16,367 bases of DNA from an uncultured Collinsella sp. (lineage in GTDB: Bacteria > Actinomycetota > Coriobacteriia > Coriobacteriales > Coriobacteriaceae), in NCBI GenBank assembly GCA_958370325.1, contig CATXJW010000041.1, forward strand, positions 1 to 16,367, in the 5' to 3' direction. Positions 6,362-14,716 of this stretch are shown piece by piece. Made by a program: the position numbers and the translations under genes. The notes beneath the pieces are model-generated. The model made no database searches. It was not told where the DNA came from and worked only from the letters and a program-made list of their open reading frames with translations. Every line of letters begins with the position of its first letter. The stretch's first letter is position 1.

Positions 6362-7240
6362 ATGACTGCAGAAGATAAGGCAAAGAACGCCGGCAAAGTC
6401 GCGCTCGTTTTGGAGGGCGGTAGTTTTCGCGGGCAGTTTACCGCAGGCGTGCTCGACGTCCTAATGGAGGCCGGCGTCGAGATTCCGGCGGTATATGGCG
6501 TATCGGCCGGCGCCCTCAACGGCGTGAACTACAAGTCGCACCAGATCGGCCGTGCCAACCGTATCAACCTGGCTTTCTGCAACGACAACCGCTTCATGGG
6601 TGCCGCATCGTTTGCGTCCACGGGCTCCATCGTGGGTTACGACTTTATCTTCAACGATGTCCAGGACCGCCTGGATCCCTTTGACAACGAGACGTTCGAC
6701 GCGAGCCCCGTCGAGATGTACGCCGTCGCGACGGACATGCTCTTTGGAACCGCCGCGTACCTGCCGGTCAAAAGCGCCGTACTTGACCTCGACGCCGTGC
6801 GCGCCTCGACGTCGCTGCCGCTGGTGACGCCGCCGGTCGAGATTGACGGGCACAAATACGTCGATGGCGGCGTAGCCGATTCGGTCCCTATCGAGCACGT
6901 GCTGGAGGAGGCGGGCTTCGATCGCGCGGTTGTCATTGTCACGCAGGACCGCTCGTACGAGAAAAAGCCCTACGAGTTTATGCCCGCCGCACGCGCTCGC
7001 TATGCCGACTACCCCTACCTGCTCGAGGCTATCGAGACGCGCCACGACCGCTATAACATCCAGCGCATGCATCTGTGGAAGTATGAGCGCGAGGGCCGTG
7101 CGCTGGTCGTTGCTCCGCAAAAGCCGGTCGAGGTCGGTCACGTTGAGCACGATCCAGCAAAGCTCCTCGACCTGTATATTCAGGGCCGCCAGGAGGCAAA
7201 GCGCTTGCTGGGAGATATCGAGGCATTTGTCGAGCGCTAG
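6362..7240 (+). CDS. patatin-like phospholipase family protein
   Basis: This 292-residue protein is predicted to hydrolyse acyl esters of lipids in the cytoplasm. It carries the full Ser-Asp dyad set: oxyanion-hole motif GGSFRG (19-24), nucleophile elbow GVSAG with S48, and the DGG triplet with D168 (YVDGGVADSVP). These residues and the length fit the bacterial single-domain patatin family (YjjU/RssA-like). No signal peptide is present. The ATG has an excellent ribosome site (AGGAGG, 6351-6356, 5-base spacer). The gene stands alone between the ssrA repeats and the rplM promoter. The true substrate is unknown; lysophospholipids or other membrane lipids are usual for the family. Confidence 0.92.
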   Translation: MTAEDKAKNAGKVALVLEGGSFRGQFTAGVLDVLMEAGVEIPAVYGVSAGALNGVNYKSHQIGRANRINLAFCNDNRFMGAASFASTGSIVGYDFIFNDVQDRLDPFDNETFDASPVEMYAVATDMLFGTAAYLPVKSAVLDLDAVRASTSLPLVTPPVEIDGHKYVDGGVADSVPIEHVLEEAGFDRAVVIVTQDRSYEKKPYEFMPAARARYADYPYLLEAIETRHDRYNIQRMHLWKYEREGRALVVAPQKPVEVGHVEHDPAKLLDLYIQGRQEAKRLLGDIEAFVER

Positions 7241-7303
7241 TGTCGCGACGTCATGACCCATGGACGACATGTGCAGAAACTCTGGTCGGAGCCAAAATAC
7301 CTG

Positions 7304-7331
7304 TTGACTCGGGCGGCGAGCGGGGTAATAT
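7304..7331 (+). promoter_or_regulatory. promoter of rplM-rpsI
   Basis: TTGACT (7304-7309) and TAATAT (7326-7331) are 16 bases apart, a near-consensus housekeeping promoter. The leader of about 60 nt includes a small hairpin, CAGAG/CTCTG (7346-7350 with 7361-7365), ahead of the ribosome site. It could be an L13 autoregulatory leader, but it is too short and weak to call. Confidence 0.75.
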
Positions 7332-7397
7332 GGACGGGTTACTTGCAGAGCCCCGTGAATCTCTGTAACAACACGTACTGTACATGGAGGAGTCTAA

Positions 7398-7841
7398 GTG
7401 ATTTCGAAATCGACTCACTACGCCAAGCAGGGCGAGGTCCAGCGCAACTGGGTTCTCGTCGACGCCGATGGTGCTGTCCTGGGCCGTCTTGCCACCCAGA
7501 TCGCAATGATCCTGCGCGGTAAGAACAAGCCCCAGTTCACGCCCAACAGCGACTGCGGCGACTTCGTTGTCGTCATCAACGCCGATAAGGTCCAGCTTAC
7601 CGGTAACAAGGCCGACACGAAGACCTATTATCGCCACAGCGGCTACAACGGCGGCCTCAAGGCTGAGAGCTTCCGCCAGGCTATGGAGAAGCACCCGGAG
7701 AAGGTCATCGAGCGCGCCGTTCGCGGCATGCTGCCCAAGACCACCCTCGGCCGTGCCCAGATGACCAAGCTTAAGGTCTACGCTGGTGCCGAGCATCCGC
7801 ACGCTGCCCAGAACCCCACGAAGATTGAGCTGGAGGCTTAA
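7398..7841 (+). CDS. rplM: 50S ribosomal protein L13
   Basis: This 147-residue protein is a structural part of the large ribosomal subunit and one of the early 23S rRNA binders. Recognisable L13 segments are NWVLVDADGAVLGRLAT near the N terminus, VVINADKVQLTGNK and YYRHSGYNGG in the middle, and RGMLPKTTLGR near the C terminus. Length and motifs are normal. The start is a GTG at 7398, preceded by GGAGG (7386-7390); there is no ATG nearby in frame. It has its own promoter and is followed two bases later by rpsI, the usual bacterial pairing. Confidence 0.98.
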   Translation: MISKSTHYAKQGEVQRNWVLVDADGAVLGRLATQIAMILRGKNKPQFTPNSDCGDFVVVINADKVQLTGNKADTKTYYRHSGYNGGLKAESFRQAMEKHPEKVIERAVRGMLPKTTLGRAQMTKLKVYAGAEHPHAAQNPTKIELEA

Positions 7842-7843
7842 AG

Positions 7844-8239
<396 letters not shown>

Positions 8240-8269
8240 GGTTTTATCTTCTTACGAGATACAATGTAC

Positions 8270-8313
8270 AAGCGGGGCCTGCCGATTGCTCGGCGGGTCC
8301 CGCTTTTCTTTTT
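8270..8313 (+). terminator. intrinsic terminator of rplM-rpsI
   Basis: A 16-bp stem with two G-U pairs (8270-8285 with 8290-8305) and a TTGC loop runs into a U-rich tract, TTCTTTTT. glmM begins only 50 bases further on with no clear promoter of its own, so some read-through may supply it. Confidence 0.9.
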
Positions 8314-8362
8314 CGACTAGGGTGGGCGACTGCGTTTTGTCCACTTGGGAAGGAGCGATCCT

Positions 8363-9700
8363 ATGCCCCAGAACATCTTCGGTACCGACGGCGTCCGCGG
8401 CGTCGCCAACGCCGACCTCTCGTGCGACCTCGCGTTTCGCCTGGGCCGTGCGGCGACCAAGTTCCTTGGTCCGGACATTTGCATCGGCCGCGACACGCGT
8501 CTTTCGGGCACCATGCTCGAGAGTGCTCTGACCGCCGGCATTATGGCCGAGGGCGGCCGCCCGCATTGCTGCGGCGTTATCCCTACGCCGGCCGTGGCGC
8601 TGCTCACTGTTCAAAACGAGCTCGACGGTGGCATCGTCATCTCCGCTTCGCACAATCCGCCGGAGTTCAACGGCATCAAGTTCTTTAGTCGCAAGGGCAT
8701 GAAGCTTCCCGACGCGGTTGAGGAAGAGATCAGCGCCTGGGTCATGTCCGAGGAGGCCATGGCTGCCGACACGCTGCCGACCGGCGCTGGTGTGGGCCAC
8801 ATCATCAAGATGAAGGACGCCCGCAAGGCATACGTCGACCACGCTATCAGCACCCTCGACGGCCTTAAATTCGACGGTCTGGTTGTTGCCGTCGACTGCG
8901 GCCACGGCGCTTCTTGCCAGACCACGCCCGCCGCGCTGCAGCGCTTGGGCGCCACGGTCCATGCCATCAACACCGATTACTGCGGCACCGACATTAACGT
9001 CGAGTGCGGCTCCACTCACCTTGAGCCCCTGCGTGAGCTCGTACTGCGTACCCATGCCGACATCGGCCTGGCCCACGATGGCGACGCCGATCGCGTGCTG
9101 TTCGTGGACAGCGAGGGCAACGAGATCGACGGCGACTACATCCTGGCCATCTGCGGCTCCGACCTGGCCGCTCGCGGTAAGCTCGCCAACTCCGAGATCG
9201 TCTCGACCGTTATGTGCAACCTTGGCTTCTCCATCGCCATGAAGGAGCAGGGCTTCGAGATGGTCCAGACCGCCGTGGGCGACCGCTACGTTTTGGAGCG
9301 CATGCTCGCGGACGGCGCCGTCATCGGCGGCGAGCAGTCCGGCCACATCATCTTCCTGGAGCACAACACCACCGGCGACGGCTTGGTGACGGCTCTGCAG
9401 CTGCTGGCCGTGCTCAAGCGCACCGGTCGTACCCTCACCGACCTTGCCGGCATCATGAAGAAGTACCCGCAGGTGCTCGTCAACGTGCATTCGGACAACA
9501 AGGCCGGCCTTGACGATTGCCAGCCCATTTGGGACGCCGTCGCTGCCGCCGAGAAGGAGCTCAATGGTCGCGGCCGCATCTTGGTGCGCCCGAGCGGTAC
9601 CGAGCCGCTGGTTCGCGTTATGGCCGAGGCGGAGACGCACGAGCTGACCCAGCGCGTTGTTGACGACATCGTCGAAGTTGTCAAGCGCGAACTTCCCTAA
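8363..9700 (+). CDS. glmM: phosphoglucosamine mutase
   Basis: This cytoplasmic enzyme interconverts glucosamine-6-phosphate and glucosamine-1-phosphate on the way to UDP-GlcNAc for peptidoglycan. The 445-residue length is standard. Visible signatures are N-terminal FGTDGVRG, the phosphoserine loop ISASHNPPEFNG with S96, the metal-binding DGDADR (239-244), and the phosphate-binding RPSGTEP (409-415). The ATG at 8363 was chosen for its GGAAGGAG ribosome site (8348-8355) and because the family starts just before FGTDG; an in-frame TTG at 8345 is less likely. The order rplM-rpsI-glmM is also found in other actinobacteria. NagB, which uses the same sugar phosphate, is encoded close downstream. Confidence 0.97.
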   Translation: MPQNIFGTDGVRGVANADLSCDLAFRLGRAATKFLGPDICIGRDTRLSGTMLESALTAGIMAEGGRPHCCGVIPTPAVALLTVQNELDGGIVISASHNPPEFNGIKFFSRKGMKLPDAVEEEISAWVMSEEAMAADTLPTGAGVGHIIKMKDARKAYVDHAISTLDGLKFDGLVVAVDCGHGASCQTTPAALQRLGATVHAINTDYCGTDINVECGSTHLEPLRELVLRTHADIGLAHDGDADRVLFVDSEGNEIDGDYILAICGSDLAARGKLANSEIVSTVMCNLGFSIAMKEQGFEMVQTAVGDRYVLERMLADGAVIGGEQSGHIIFLEHNTTGDGLVTALQLLAVLKRTGRTLTDLAGIMKKYPQVLVNVHSDNKAGLDDCQPIWDAVAAAEKELNGRGRILVRPSGTEPLVRVMAEAETHELTQRVVDDIVEVVKRELP

Positions 9701-9729
9701 TGGCCAAAAACGGGCGCCAAGTGGTAAAC
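9701..9729 (+). promoter_or_regulatory. possible promoter of the EIIA gene
   Basis: TAAACT (9724-9729) follows TGGCCA (9701-9706) at a 17-base spacing, directly after the glmM stop. The -10 box is reasonable and the -35 box poor. Confidence 0.35.
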
Positions 9730-9770
9730 TGTTAAGGTTATTTGATTGATTGGTATGTCCGAGGGGGAGC

Positions 9771-10268
9771 ATGTTCACTAAAGTCCTAAGGTCTTTTGGT
9801 ATGCGTGGTCGAGTCCTTACGCTGGATGCTCCCATCTCGGGCGACGTCATTCCGCTCTCCGAGGTAAACGATCAGACGTTTGCCACCGGCCTTTTGGGCC
9901 AGGGCGTGGCGATTCAGCCTACCGGCATGCGCGTGATTGCGCCGGCAGACGCCAAGGTCGAGGCCATTTTTCCCACGGGACACGCCGTCGCGCTCAACAC
10001 GGTCGATGGCTTGGACGTGCTCATCCACGTTGGTTTGGACACCGTTCAACTTGAGGGCAAGCACTTTACCGTACATGCGCAAGTGGGTGACATCGTCCAT
10101 AAGGGAGATGTACTCATCGAGTTCGATCGCGAGGCAATTGCTGCCGAGGGCTACGATGTGACGGTTCCCATCTTGGTGTGCAACTCTGTTGAGTTCTCGA
10201 GTATCAAAGGCTCCGTTGGCCAGCATGTCGAGGAGATGGACCAGCTTATCGTCGCTCGTGAGCGCTAG
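9771..10268 (+). CDS. PTS glucose-type EIIA protein (Crr-like, stand-alone)
   Basis: This 165-residue cytoplasmic phosphocarrier takes phosphate from HPr and passes it to an EIIB domain during sugar uptake. It has the paired active-site histidines of the glucose family, H71 (TGHAV) and H86 (IHVGLDTV), spaced 15 apart as in E. coli H75/H90. Other marks are the N-terminal APISGDVIPL and the VGDIVHKGD segment. The ATG at 9771 has a purine-rich site (GAGGGGGAG) unusually close; an ATG at 9801 is possible but would remove part of the N terminus. No EIIB or EIIC is nearby, so it must serve permeases encoded elsewhere, perhaps several sugars. Its place between glmM and nagB suggests GlcNAc or glucosamine, but that is inference. 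Confidence 0.93.
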   Translation: MFTKVLRSFGMRGRVLTLDAPISGDVIPLSEVNDQTFATGLLGQGVAIQPTGMRVIAPADAKVEAIFPTGHAVALNTVDGLDVLIHVGLDTVQLEGKHFTVHAQVGDIVHKGDVLIEFDREAIAAEGYDVTVPILVCNSVEFSSIKGSVGQHVEEMDQLIVARER

Positions 10269-10540
10269 TCGCTCCGCTTGGCCTTTAGGCTACAATTCAA
10301 ACACGTTTGCGGAGGGCGCCCTTGAAAGAGGACGCCCTCCGTGGCAAGATGGGAAATGTCCGAGGCTAAAAGGCTTCGGGTCACCGTGGACGGGCAGGGG
10401 CCTCGACGCGGCTAGACACGAGACACATACATTACGCGACCTCGCCCTGGTGGCCGCACACGTTGGTTGCGGCCGACGCGGGCCGCGGGCAAGTGCTTGC
10501 AAGGGGAGCATTGCCTCTCTTCTACGAGAAAGGACGCGTA
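10269..10540 (+). ncRNA. long structured leader upstream of nagB (candidate cis-regulatory RNA)
   Basis: A TACAAT -10-like box at 10291-10296, with no clear -35, would start a leader of about 240 nt. It contains GGAGGGCG/CGCCCTCC (10311-10318 with 10333-10340), CCGAGGCT/GGCTTCGG around an AAAA loop (10360-10367 with 10372-10379), perfect GGCCGCA/TGCGGCC (10452-10458 with 10468-10474) and GCAAG/CTTGC (10489-10500). No coding frame is credible. Such length and structure suit a riboswitch, a protein-binding leader or an independent small RNA. I could not match it to glmS, T-box, cobalamin, SAM, TPP or RNase P consensus features. Confidence 0.5.
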
Positions 10541-11269
10541 ATGAAGATCATTAAAGCTAAAGACTATGAGGATATGAGCCGCAAGGCCGCCAATCTCATT
10601 TCGGCGCAGGTTATCCTTAAGCCCGATTGCGTGCTCGGTCTTGCCACCGGCTCCACCCCGATTGGCGCCTACAAGCAGCTCGCCGATTGGTACAAGAAGG
10701 GCGACATCGACTTCTCCGAGGTCAGCACCTATAACCTGGACGAGTATCGCGGTCTTTCGCACGACGATCCTCAGAGCTATCACTACTTTATGCGCGAGAA
10801 CTTCTTTGATCACATCAATATCGATCTGAACAACACGCACGTGCCCGATGGCTCCAACCCCGATGCCGCCGCTGCCTGCTCCGAGTACGACAAGATCGTC
10901 GCTGCCGCCGGTTATCCGGATCTGCAGCTGCTCGGCATTGGTAATAACGGCCACATCGGCTTTAACGAGCCCGATGACCACTTCTCCAAGGGTACGCACT
11001 GCGTCGACCTGACCGAGAGCACCATTCAGGCCAACAGCCGCCTGTTCGACAGCATCGATGATGTGCCCCGTCAGGCTTACACCATGGGCACTCAGACCAT
11101 CATGTATGCCCGCATGATCCTGGTTGTCGCCAACGGCGAGGCCAAGGCTCAGGCCGTGCACGATATGTGCTATGGCCCGGTTACGCCCAAGTGCCCGGCT
11201 TCGATCCTGCAGCTGCACACTAACTGCGTCGTCGTTGCTGACGAGGCCGCTCTTTCGCTCTGCGAGTAA
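10541..11269 (+). CDS. nagB: glucosamine-6-phosphate deaminase
   Basis: This cytoplasmic enzyme converts glucosamine-6-phosphate to fructose-6-phosphate and ammonia, the last step of amino-sugar use. The 242-residue protein has the phosphate-binding loop GLATGSTPIG, the catalytic D67 in NLDEYRG, and the motif GIGNNGHIGFNEP (133-145) with H138 and E143. The residue equivalent to E. coli Asp141 is Asn136, which I recall as common in the short Gram-positive enzymes. At about 242 residues it is also of the short type, without the long C-terminal part of the E. coli allosteric enzyme. The ATG at 10541 follows GAAAGGA; upstream in-frame starts would lie inside the structured leader. A terminator follows closely. 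Confidence 0.96.
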   Translation: MKIIKAKDYEDMSRKAANLISAQVILKPDCVLGLATGSTPIGAYKQLADWYKKGDIDFSEVSTYNLDEYRGLSHDDPQSYHYFMRENFFDHINIDLNNTHVPDGSNPDAAAACSEYDKIVAAAGYPDLQLLGIGNNGHIGFNEPDDHFSKGTHCVDLTESTIQANSRLFDSIDDVPRQAYTMGTQTIMYARMILVVANGEAKAQAVHDMCYGPVTPKCPASILQLHTNCVVVADEAALSLCE

Positions 11270-11298
11270 CGCGACCAAGCAATCTTACATAGCTTTTC

Positions 11299-11328
11299 AA
11301 AAGGCCCTCGCTTTGCGGGGGCCTTTTT
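11299..11328 (+). terminator. intrinsic terminator of nagB
   Basis: AAAAGGCCCTCG (11299-11310) pairs with CGGGGGCCTTTT (11316-11327) over 12 bp with one G-U pair, around a CTTTG loop, and runs into TTTTT. Confidence 0.93.
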
Positions 11329-11470
11329 AGTGGACATGGGCCGTGGCGCATGCATGACGGAAATCTTGCCGCATGCTTGACTGGTGGGTTCTAAATTATT
11401 CGATTCATTCTATAGCAGATTCTATGCATATTTACCACCATAGAGTCGCAGGCGGTAGCGAGGAGTAGGC

Positions 11471-11484
11471 GAGTTGCGCAACTC
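11471..11484. promoter_or_regulatory. perfect 14-bp palindrome, candidate operator
   Basis: GAGTTGCGCAACTC equals its own reverse complement. Its centre lies about 41-42 bases upstream of the start expected from the TACACT box, a position typical for activators that touch RNA polymerase. The binding protein is unknown. Confidence 0.45.
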
Positions 11485-11506
11485 AAATAAAAATAGCCGA
11501 CTGCGC

Positions 11507-11512
11507 TACACT
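11507..11512 (+). promoter_or_regulatory. possible -10 box of the large regulator gene
   Basis: TACACT is a fair -10 hexamer with no proper -35 box at 17 bases, as expected of an activator-dependent promoter. It would leave a leader of about 200 nt. Confidence 0.35.
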
Positions 11513-11669
11513 GCAAATGGGATGGGACATGCTGGCAAGCGCATTGACCTGCGCAAAGACCTATTGGTCGGGGGATAAGTTACCATCGGGCCTCGCTGTA
11601 CAAAAACTTGCCAAACACGTACCGGCAGACAACCATAAAACTCTATGTCGCGCTATTCACGGGATGGTT

Positions 11670-11703
11670 CATATGGTCCTGCAGTTACGGTGTCCATATG
11701 GTC
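11670..11703. repeat. two CATATGGTC direct repeats
   Basis: Identical 9-mers at 11670-11678 and 11695-11703 have starts 25 bases apart and lie immediately before the ribosome site of the large regulator. They may be a direct-repeat protein site; SARP/BTAD regulators bind direct repeats. Confidence 0.45.
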
Positions 11704-11719
11704 GAGTTGAGGAGCAGGC

Positions 11720-14716
11720 ATGGAAAACGATCTGGGTAATACGGACGATCTCGAGCTGATGCCGACGGGCGGCGGCTATATGGTGCGGCGCGATCGCTTA
11801 ATGAACGAGCTCATCGTTAAAGGGCGCAAGGCAGGAATTGTTTTGCTCTACGCGCCCGACGGGTTTGGTAAGACGTCGGTGTTGCTGCAATACGTGCAGG
11901 AGGTTAAATCGGATCCCACGCGAGGGCCGGTTCGGATTATCGAGGCCGACCGTGCGATTGGACGCGAGCTCTTTATGCAGCTCGAGGTTGTCGCCGATGA
12001 GCTTAAGGACAAACCTCATTCGCTCGTTGCGATCGACAACGTGCCCAATCTCGAGCAGCGCGAAACCGAGGACCTCATTGATCGAATCCGCAGCTTACGT
12101 GCTACGGGGACGGGGGTCTTTATTGCCTGCCGCCCCTCAAACCGATTGCTTATCCACGGGCTGGGCGATTCTGTAAAAGTCAATGCGCAGATGCTCAAGG
12201 TGCACGCCTATGAGTATTCGTCATGGGCCACGGCGTTCTCAATCAGCACATCGCTCGATTTTTATCGGCTCACACAGGGTGTGCCCGAGCTGGTATCGGC
12301 CCTGCAGACGGGAATGTATGGACAGGGCGATGTTGCCGGTTTGCTCGAGAACGAAATCGTCAACGTGTACGGTGCGGCGCTGGCCGATCTTGCATCGCTC
12401 GAGAATAACCTGTTGTTTACCGTTGCCTGTTTGATGGTACTGATGGGCGAGGGCCGCATTGCGGAGCTAGAGGCGTGCGGTGTGAGGCTTTCGATGGTTG
12501 ACCAGTCCATCTTTGTGCGCGATTATCCGATTTTTGGCGTGGATCCGTCTGATCGTACCTTTAGGTGTTTGGGTGCTAAGGACAACGCGCGCCTGAGGCT
12601 GCGAAAGCTTGTCGCCGAGATCCGTCCTGAACTTGTATCGCGGGCTGCTCGCATTTTGATCAAGGCGGGCCGTTGCGATTTGGCTATGGAACTGGCCGAC
12701 GCGTTCTTGGACCGCCGTGTGGTATTGGAACTTGCCGGGCAGTATGGGGCCGATCTTGCCCTGACCGGGCACGGAGGGGACATTTGCCGCGCGGCGACGG
12801 CGATGATCAATGCAGAAAAGCAGGAGCAAGAGCCGGCGCCCGCCGAGGCACTCGGCGTGTATCTGGCGGCTGTCAGCGTGTGCAATACAAAGCTAGCAAG
12901 GTATATGGCGTCCGGTATCGAACGTGCGGGTGATCAGGCGGCGCGCGAGCTCGACCCCGCTACCTGGAAAATAGCCCAGGCGCTCACTATCGCCTTTTAC
13001 GGCGACAATGACCTGGGGCTTCCCGCCAACCCTGTTTTGCAAGAGCAGACATCCTGCGAGGTGCTCGACATGCTGTCCGCGCATATCGAGTTCAAGCGCC
13101 ACCTTACCGAGCGAGCGGAAGACGGCAATGTTCTCGCGAAGCTCAAAGCGTGCAAAGTCTACGATTGCGAGCTCGACATCGCGGGGATTCTCATACAGGC
13201 CGATCATATGCTGGTGGAGCTGTTCGACGGATCGTTTGCTAAACCCGACGAACGCGATGACAAGATGGCACAGATACTTGAGGCGCTCGATATCCGCGGG
13301 CTTAAGGCGCCATCCATTTGGCTGCGTATGGTGCTGGCGGCGCGGCGCCTGCTCGCGGGCTTGCCCGTGACCGACGATGTGGCGTTTGGCGAACTCGACC
13401 GCTTTGCGGTGCGTGTTCGCGACAATCAAATTCAGCTGTTTGGGCTATTGCTGGAGGGCTGGCAATCGCTGGCGGAGGGGCGGCCGGTCAACGCAAAGTT
13501 CCGTGCGGTCCAGGTACTCAAGCTCGCCGACGAATCGATTACGTACATGCGCGAAAACGCATTGCTGCTGGAGCGCGTGGCGTATCTGCGCAATACGTCG
13601 CTGGTATCGGTTCGCGAAGAGGCAGAGCTACTCGACATTAGTAAGACGCAGGTCGGTGGCTCAGAGGCCTGGATCGTGGCGCTGCATCTGGCCGCCGCGG
13701 GCCGCGATAGCGATCTTGCCGCTTGGATGTCTATGAATCGTTCGGGGATTTTAGACCCATCGTATCGGCTTTTTGCGCGTCTTGCGATGCACTGTCTGGG
13801 CGAGCCTGCCGTCAGGATTCGCAAGAAGCTTCCGGTGCGCGAGCTGTCGCGGTATTCACTACGCGATGACTTTGAGGGCGAAAGTGAGCACCTGTTCCAG
13901 GCGGGCGAGGTTGAGGCTGTCGATACAATCGGTCATATTGAGATGCGCATGTTTGGCGCATTTCGCGCCGAGCGCGACGGCTTTCCCATCACGGATAAGA
14001 TGTGGCGGCGCAAAAAGGCGGCAACACTTGCCGAACGGCTCGCACTGGGCATGGATGCCATGGTCGACCGCGAGACAATCGCCATGGAGTTATGGCCCCA
14101 TGCCGAGTTTAACGCCGCGCGCAACAATCTGTATTCGACGGTATCGCGCTTGCGCTCGGCCTTGGGTCCAACGCCGGATGGCAAGTCGTGCGTGCTCATC
14201 CAAAACGAGTGCATAGGGCTCAACGGCGACTACGTTAAGACCGATGTAAGACTCTTTGATCAGCTGAGTCGCGAGATTCTGGGAAATCGCATGGGTGCGA
14301 GAGGGCCTCACCTGGTTGAGCTATGTCTTAAGGTTGAGCAGCTCTACACGGGTCCGCTGTATGTTCCCACCGGTTGCAATCCCACGTTCTTTACGCGCAT
14401 GCGCCACATTATGCAATCCAAGTACATCGACTGTATGATTAGGGGAGCGAATGCCGCTCTCGAGGAAAATGACCTGCAATCGGCAATTTGGCTCGTGGAA
14501 TCGGGGCTTCGCCAGGAGACGGCGCGCGAGGACATGGTTCGTTGCGCCATGCGCGTTTACGGCGCGGCGGGACGACGTCGCGATGTTGTTGAGCTGTACA
14601 GCAGCCACATGCACCACCTGAGAGAGCAAGTCCAAGGCGTGCCCGAGCCCGAGACAAGGCGTCTGTACGAGCGTCTGGTCGAAGGTAGGCTCAAACGCGT
14701 GCTTGTCGAGCGATAA
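11720..14716 (+). CDS. STAND ATPase / winged-helix / BTAD transcriptional regulator
   Basis: This 998-residue protein is probably a signal-dependent transcription factor. Residues 35-300 form a STAND-type (MalT/AfsR-like) ATPase, with Walker A APDGFGKTS (45-53, K51), Walker B LVAIDN with D106, and a later ACRPSNR. Residues 300-735 are helical and repeat-like, the usual sensor or oligomerisation part. Residues 737-835 fit an OmpR-type winged helix (MWRRKKAATLAERLAL, then NNLYSTVSRLRSAL). Residues 840-998 match the BTAD helical domain. Classic AfsR has DNA-binding and BTAD domains first; here they come last, as in MalT order. The ATG has GAGGAG at 11709-11714. It is a single-gene unit after nagB. 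Targets and ligand are unknown; self-regulation is suggested by the elaborate upstream region. Confidence 0.88.
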   Translation: MENDLGNTDDLELMPTGGGYMVRRDRLMNELIVKGRKAGIVLLYAPDGFGKTSVLLQYVQEVKSDPTRGPVRIIEADRAIGRELFMQLEVVADELKDKPHSLVAIDNVPNLEQRETEDLIDRIRSLRATGTGVFIACRPSNRLLIHGLGDSVKVNAQMLKVHAYEYSSWATAFSISTSLDFYRLTQGVPELVSALQTGMYGQGDVAGLLENEIVNVYGAALADLASLENNLLFTVACLMVLMGEGRIAELEACGVRLSMVDQSIFVRDYPIFGVDPSDRTFRCLGAKDNARLRLRKLVAEIRPELVSRAARILIKAGRCDLAMELADAFLDRRVVLELAGQYGADLALTGHGGDICRAATAMINAEKQEQEPAPAEALGVYLAAVSVCNTKLARYMASGIERAGDQAARELDPATWKIAQALTIAFYGDNDLGLPANPVLQEQTSCEVLDMLSAHIEFKRHLTERAEDGNVLAKLKACKVYDCELDIAGILIQADHMLVELFDGSFAKPDERDDKMAQILEALDIRGLKAPSIWLRMVLAARRLLAGLPVTDDVAFGELDRFAVRVRDNQIQLFGLLLEGWQSLAEGRPVNAKFRAVQVLKLADESITYMRENALLLERVAYLRNTSLVSVREEAELLDISKTQVGGSEAWIVALHLAAAGRDSDLAAWMSMNRSGILDPSYRLFARLAMHCLGEPAVRIRKKLPVRELSRYSLRDDFEGESEHLFQAGEVEAVDTIGHIEMRMFGAFRAERDGFPITDKMWRRKKAATLAERLALGMDAMVDRETIAMELWPHAEFNAARNNLYSTVSRLRSALGPTPDGKSCVLIQNECIGLNGDYVKTDVRLFDQLSREILGNRMGARGPHLVELCLKVEQLYTGPLYVPTGCNPTFFTRMRHIMQSKYIDCMIRGANAALEENDLQSAIWLVESGLRQETAREDMVRCAMRVYGAAGRRRDVVELYSSHMHHLREQVQGVPEPETRRLYERLVEGRLKRVLVER

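Larger units (their letters stand above)
11329..11719. other. 390-bp control region before the large regulator
   Basis: There is no credible gene here; short open frames lack ribosome sites or recognisable products. The region is more AT-rich than its surroundings. It contains a TTGACT (about 11377), the repeat ATTCTAT-AGCAG-ATTCTAT (about 11406-11424), a perfect 14-bp palindrome, a TACACT -10 box, a GACC-TATT-GGTC inverted repeat and two CATATGGTC direct repeats, the last close to the start codon. This much structure suggests complex or autoregulated control of the downstream gene. Confidence 0.6.

Noticed and set aside
8252..9850. 532-residue open frame on the minus strand opposite glmM
   Set aside because: glmM on the plus strand carries every family motif; the antisense frame is a by-product of GC-rich codon use and has no ribosome site or recognisable domain.
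10341..10400. RNase P RNA, suggested by GGGAAATGTCC and GGGCAGGGG
   Set aside because: The conserved GAGGAAAGTCC is not matched and no ACAGAA-type distal motif or P4 pairing was found.
10946..10948. Loss of a catalytic Asp in NagB (Asn136 at the E. coli Asp141 position)
   Set aside because: GxNGHIGFNEP is, as far as I recall, normal in short Gram-positive NagB enzymes, so it is not a sign of inactivation.
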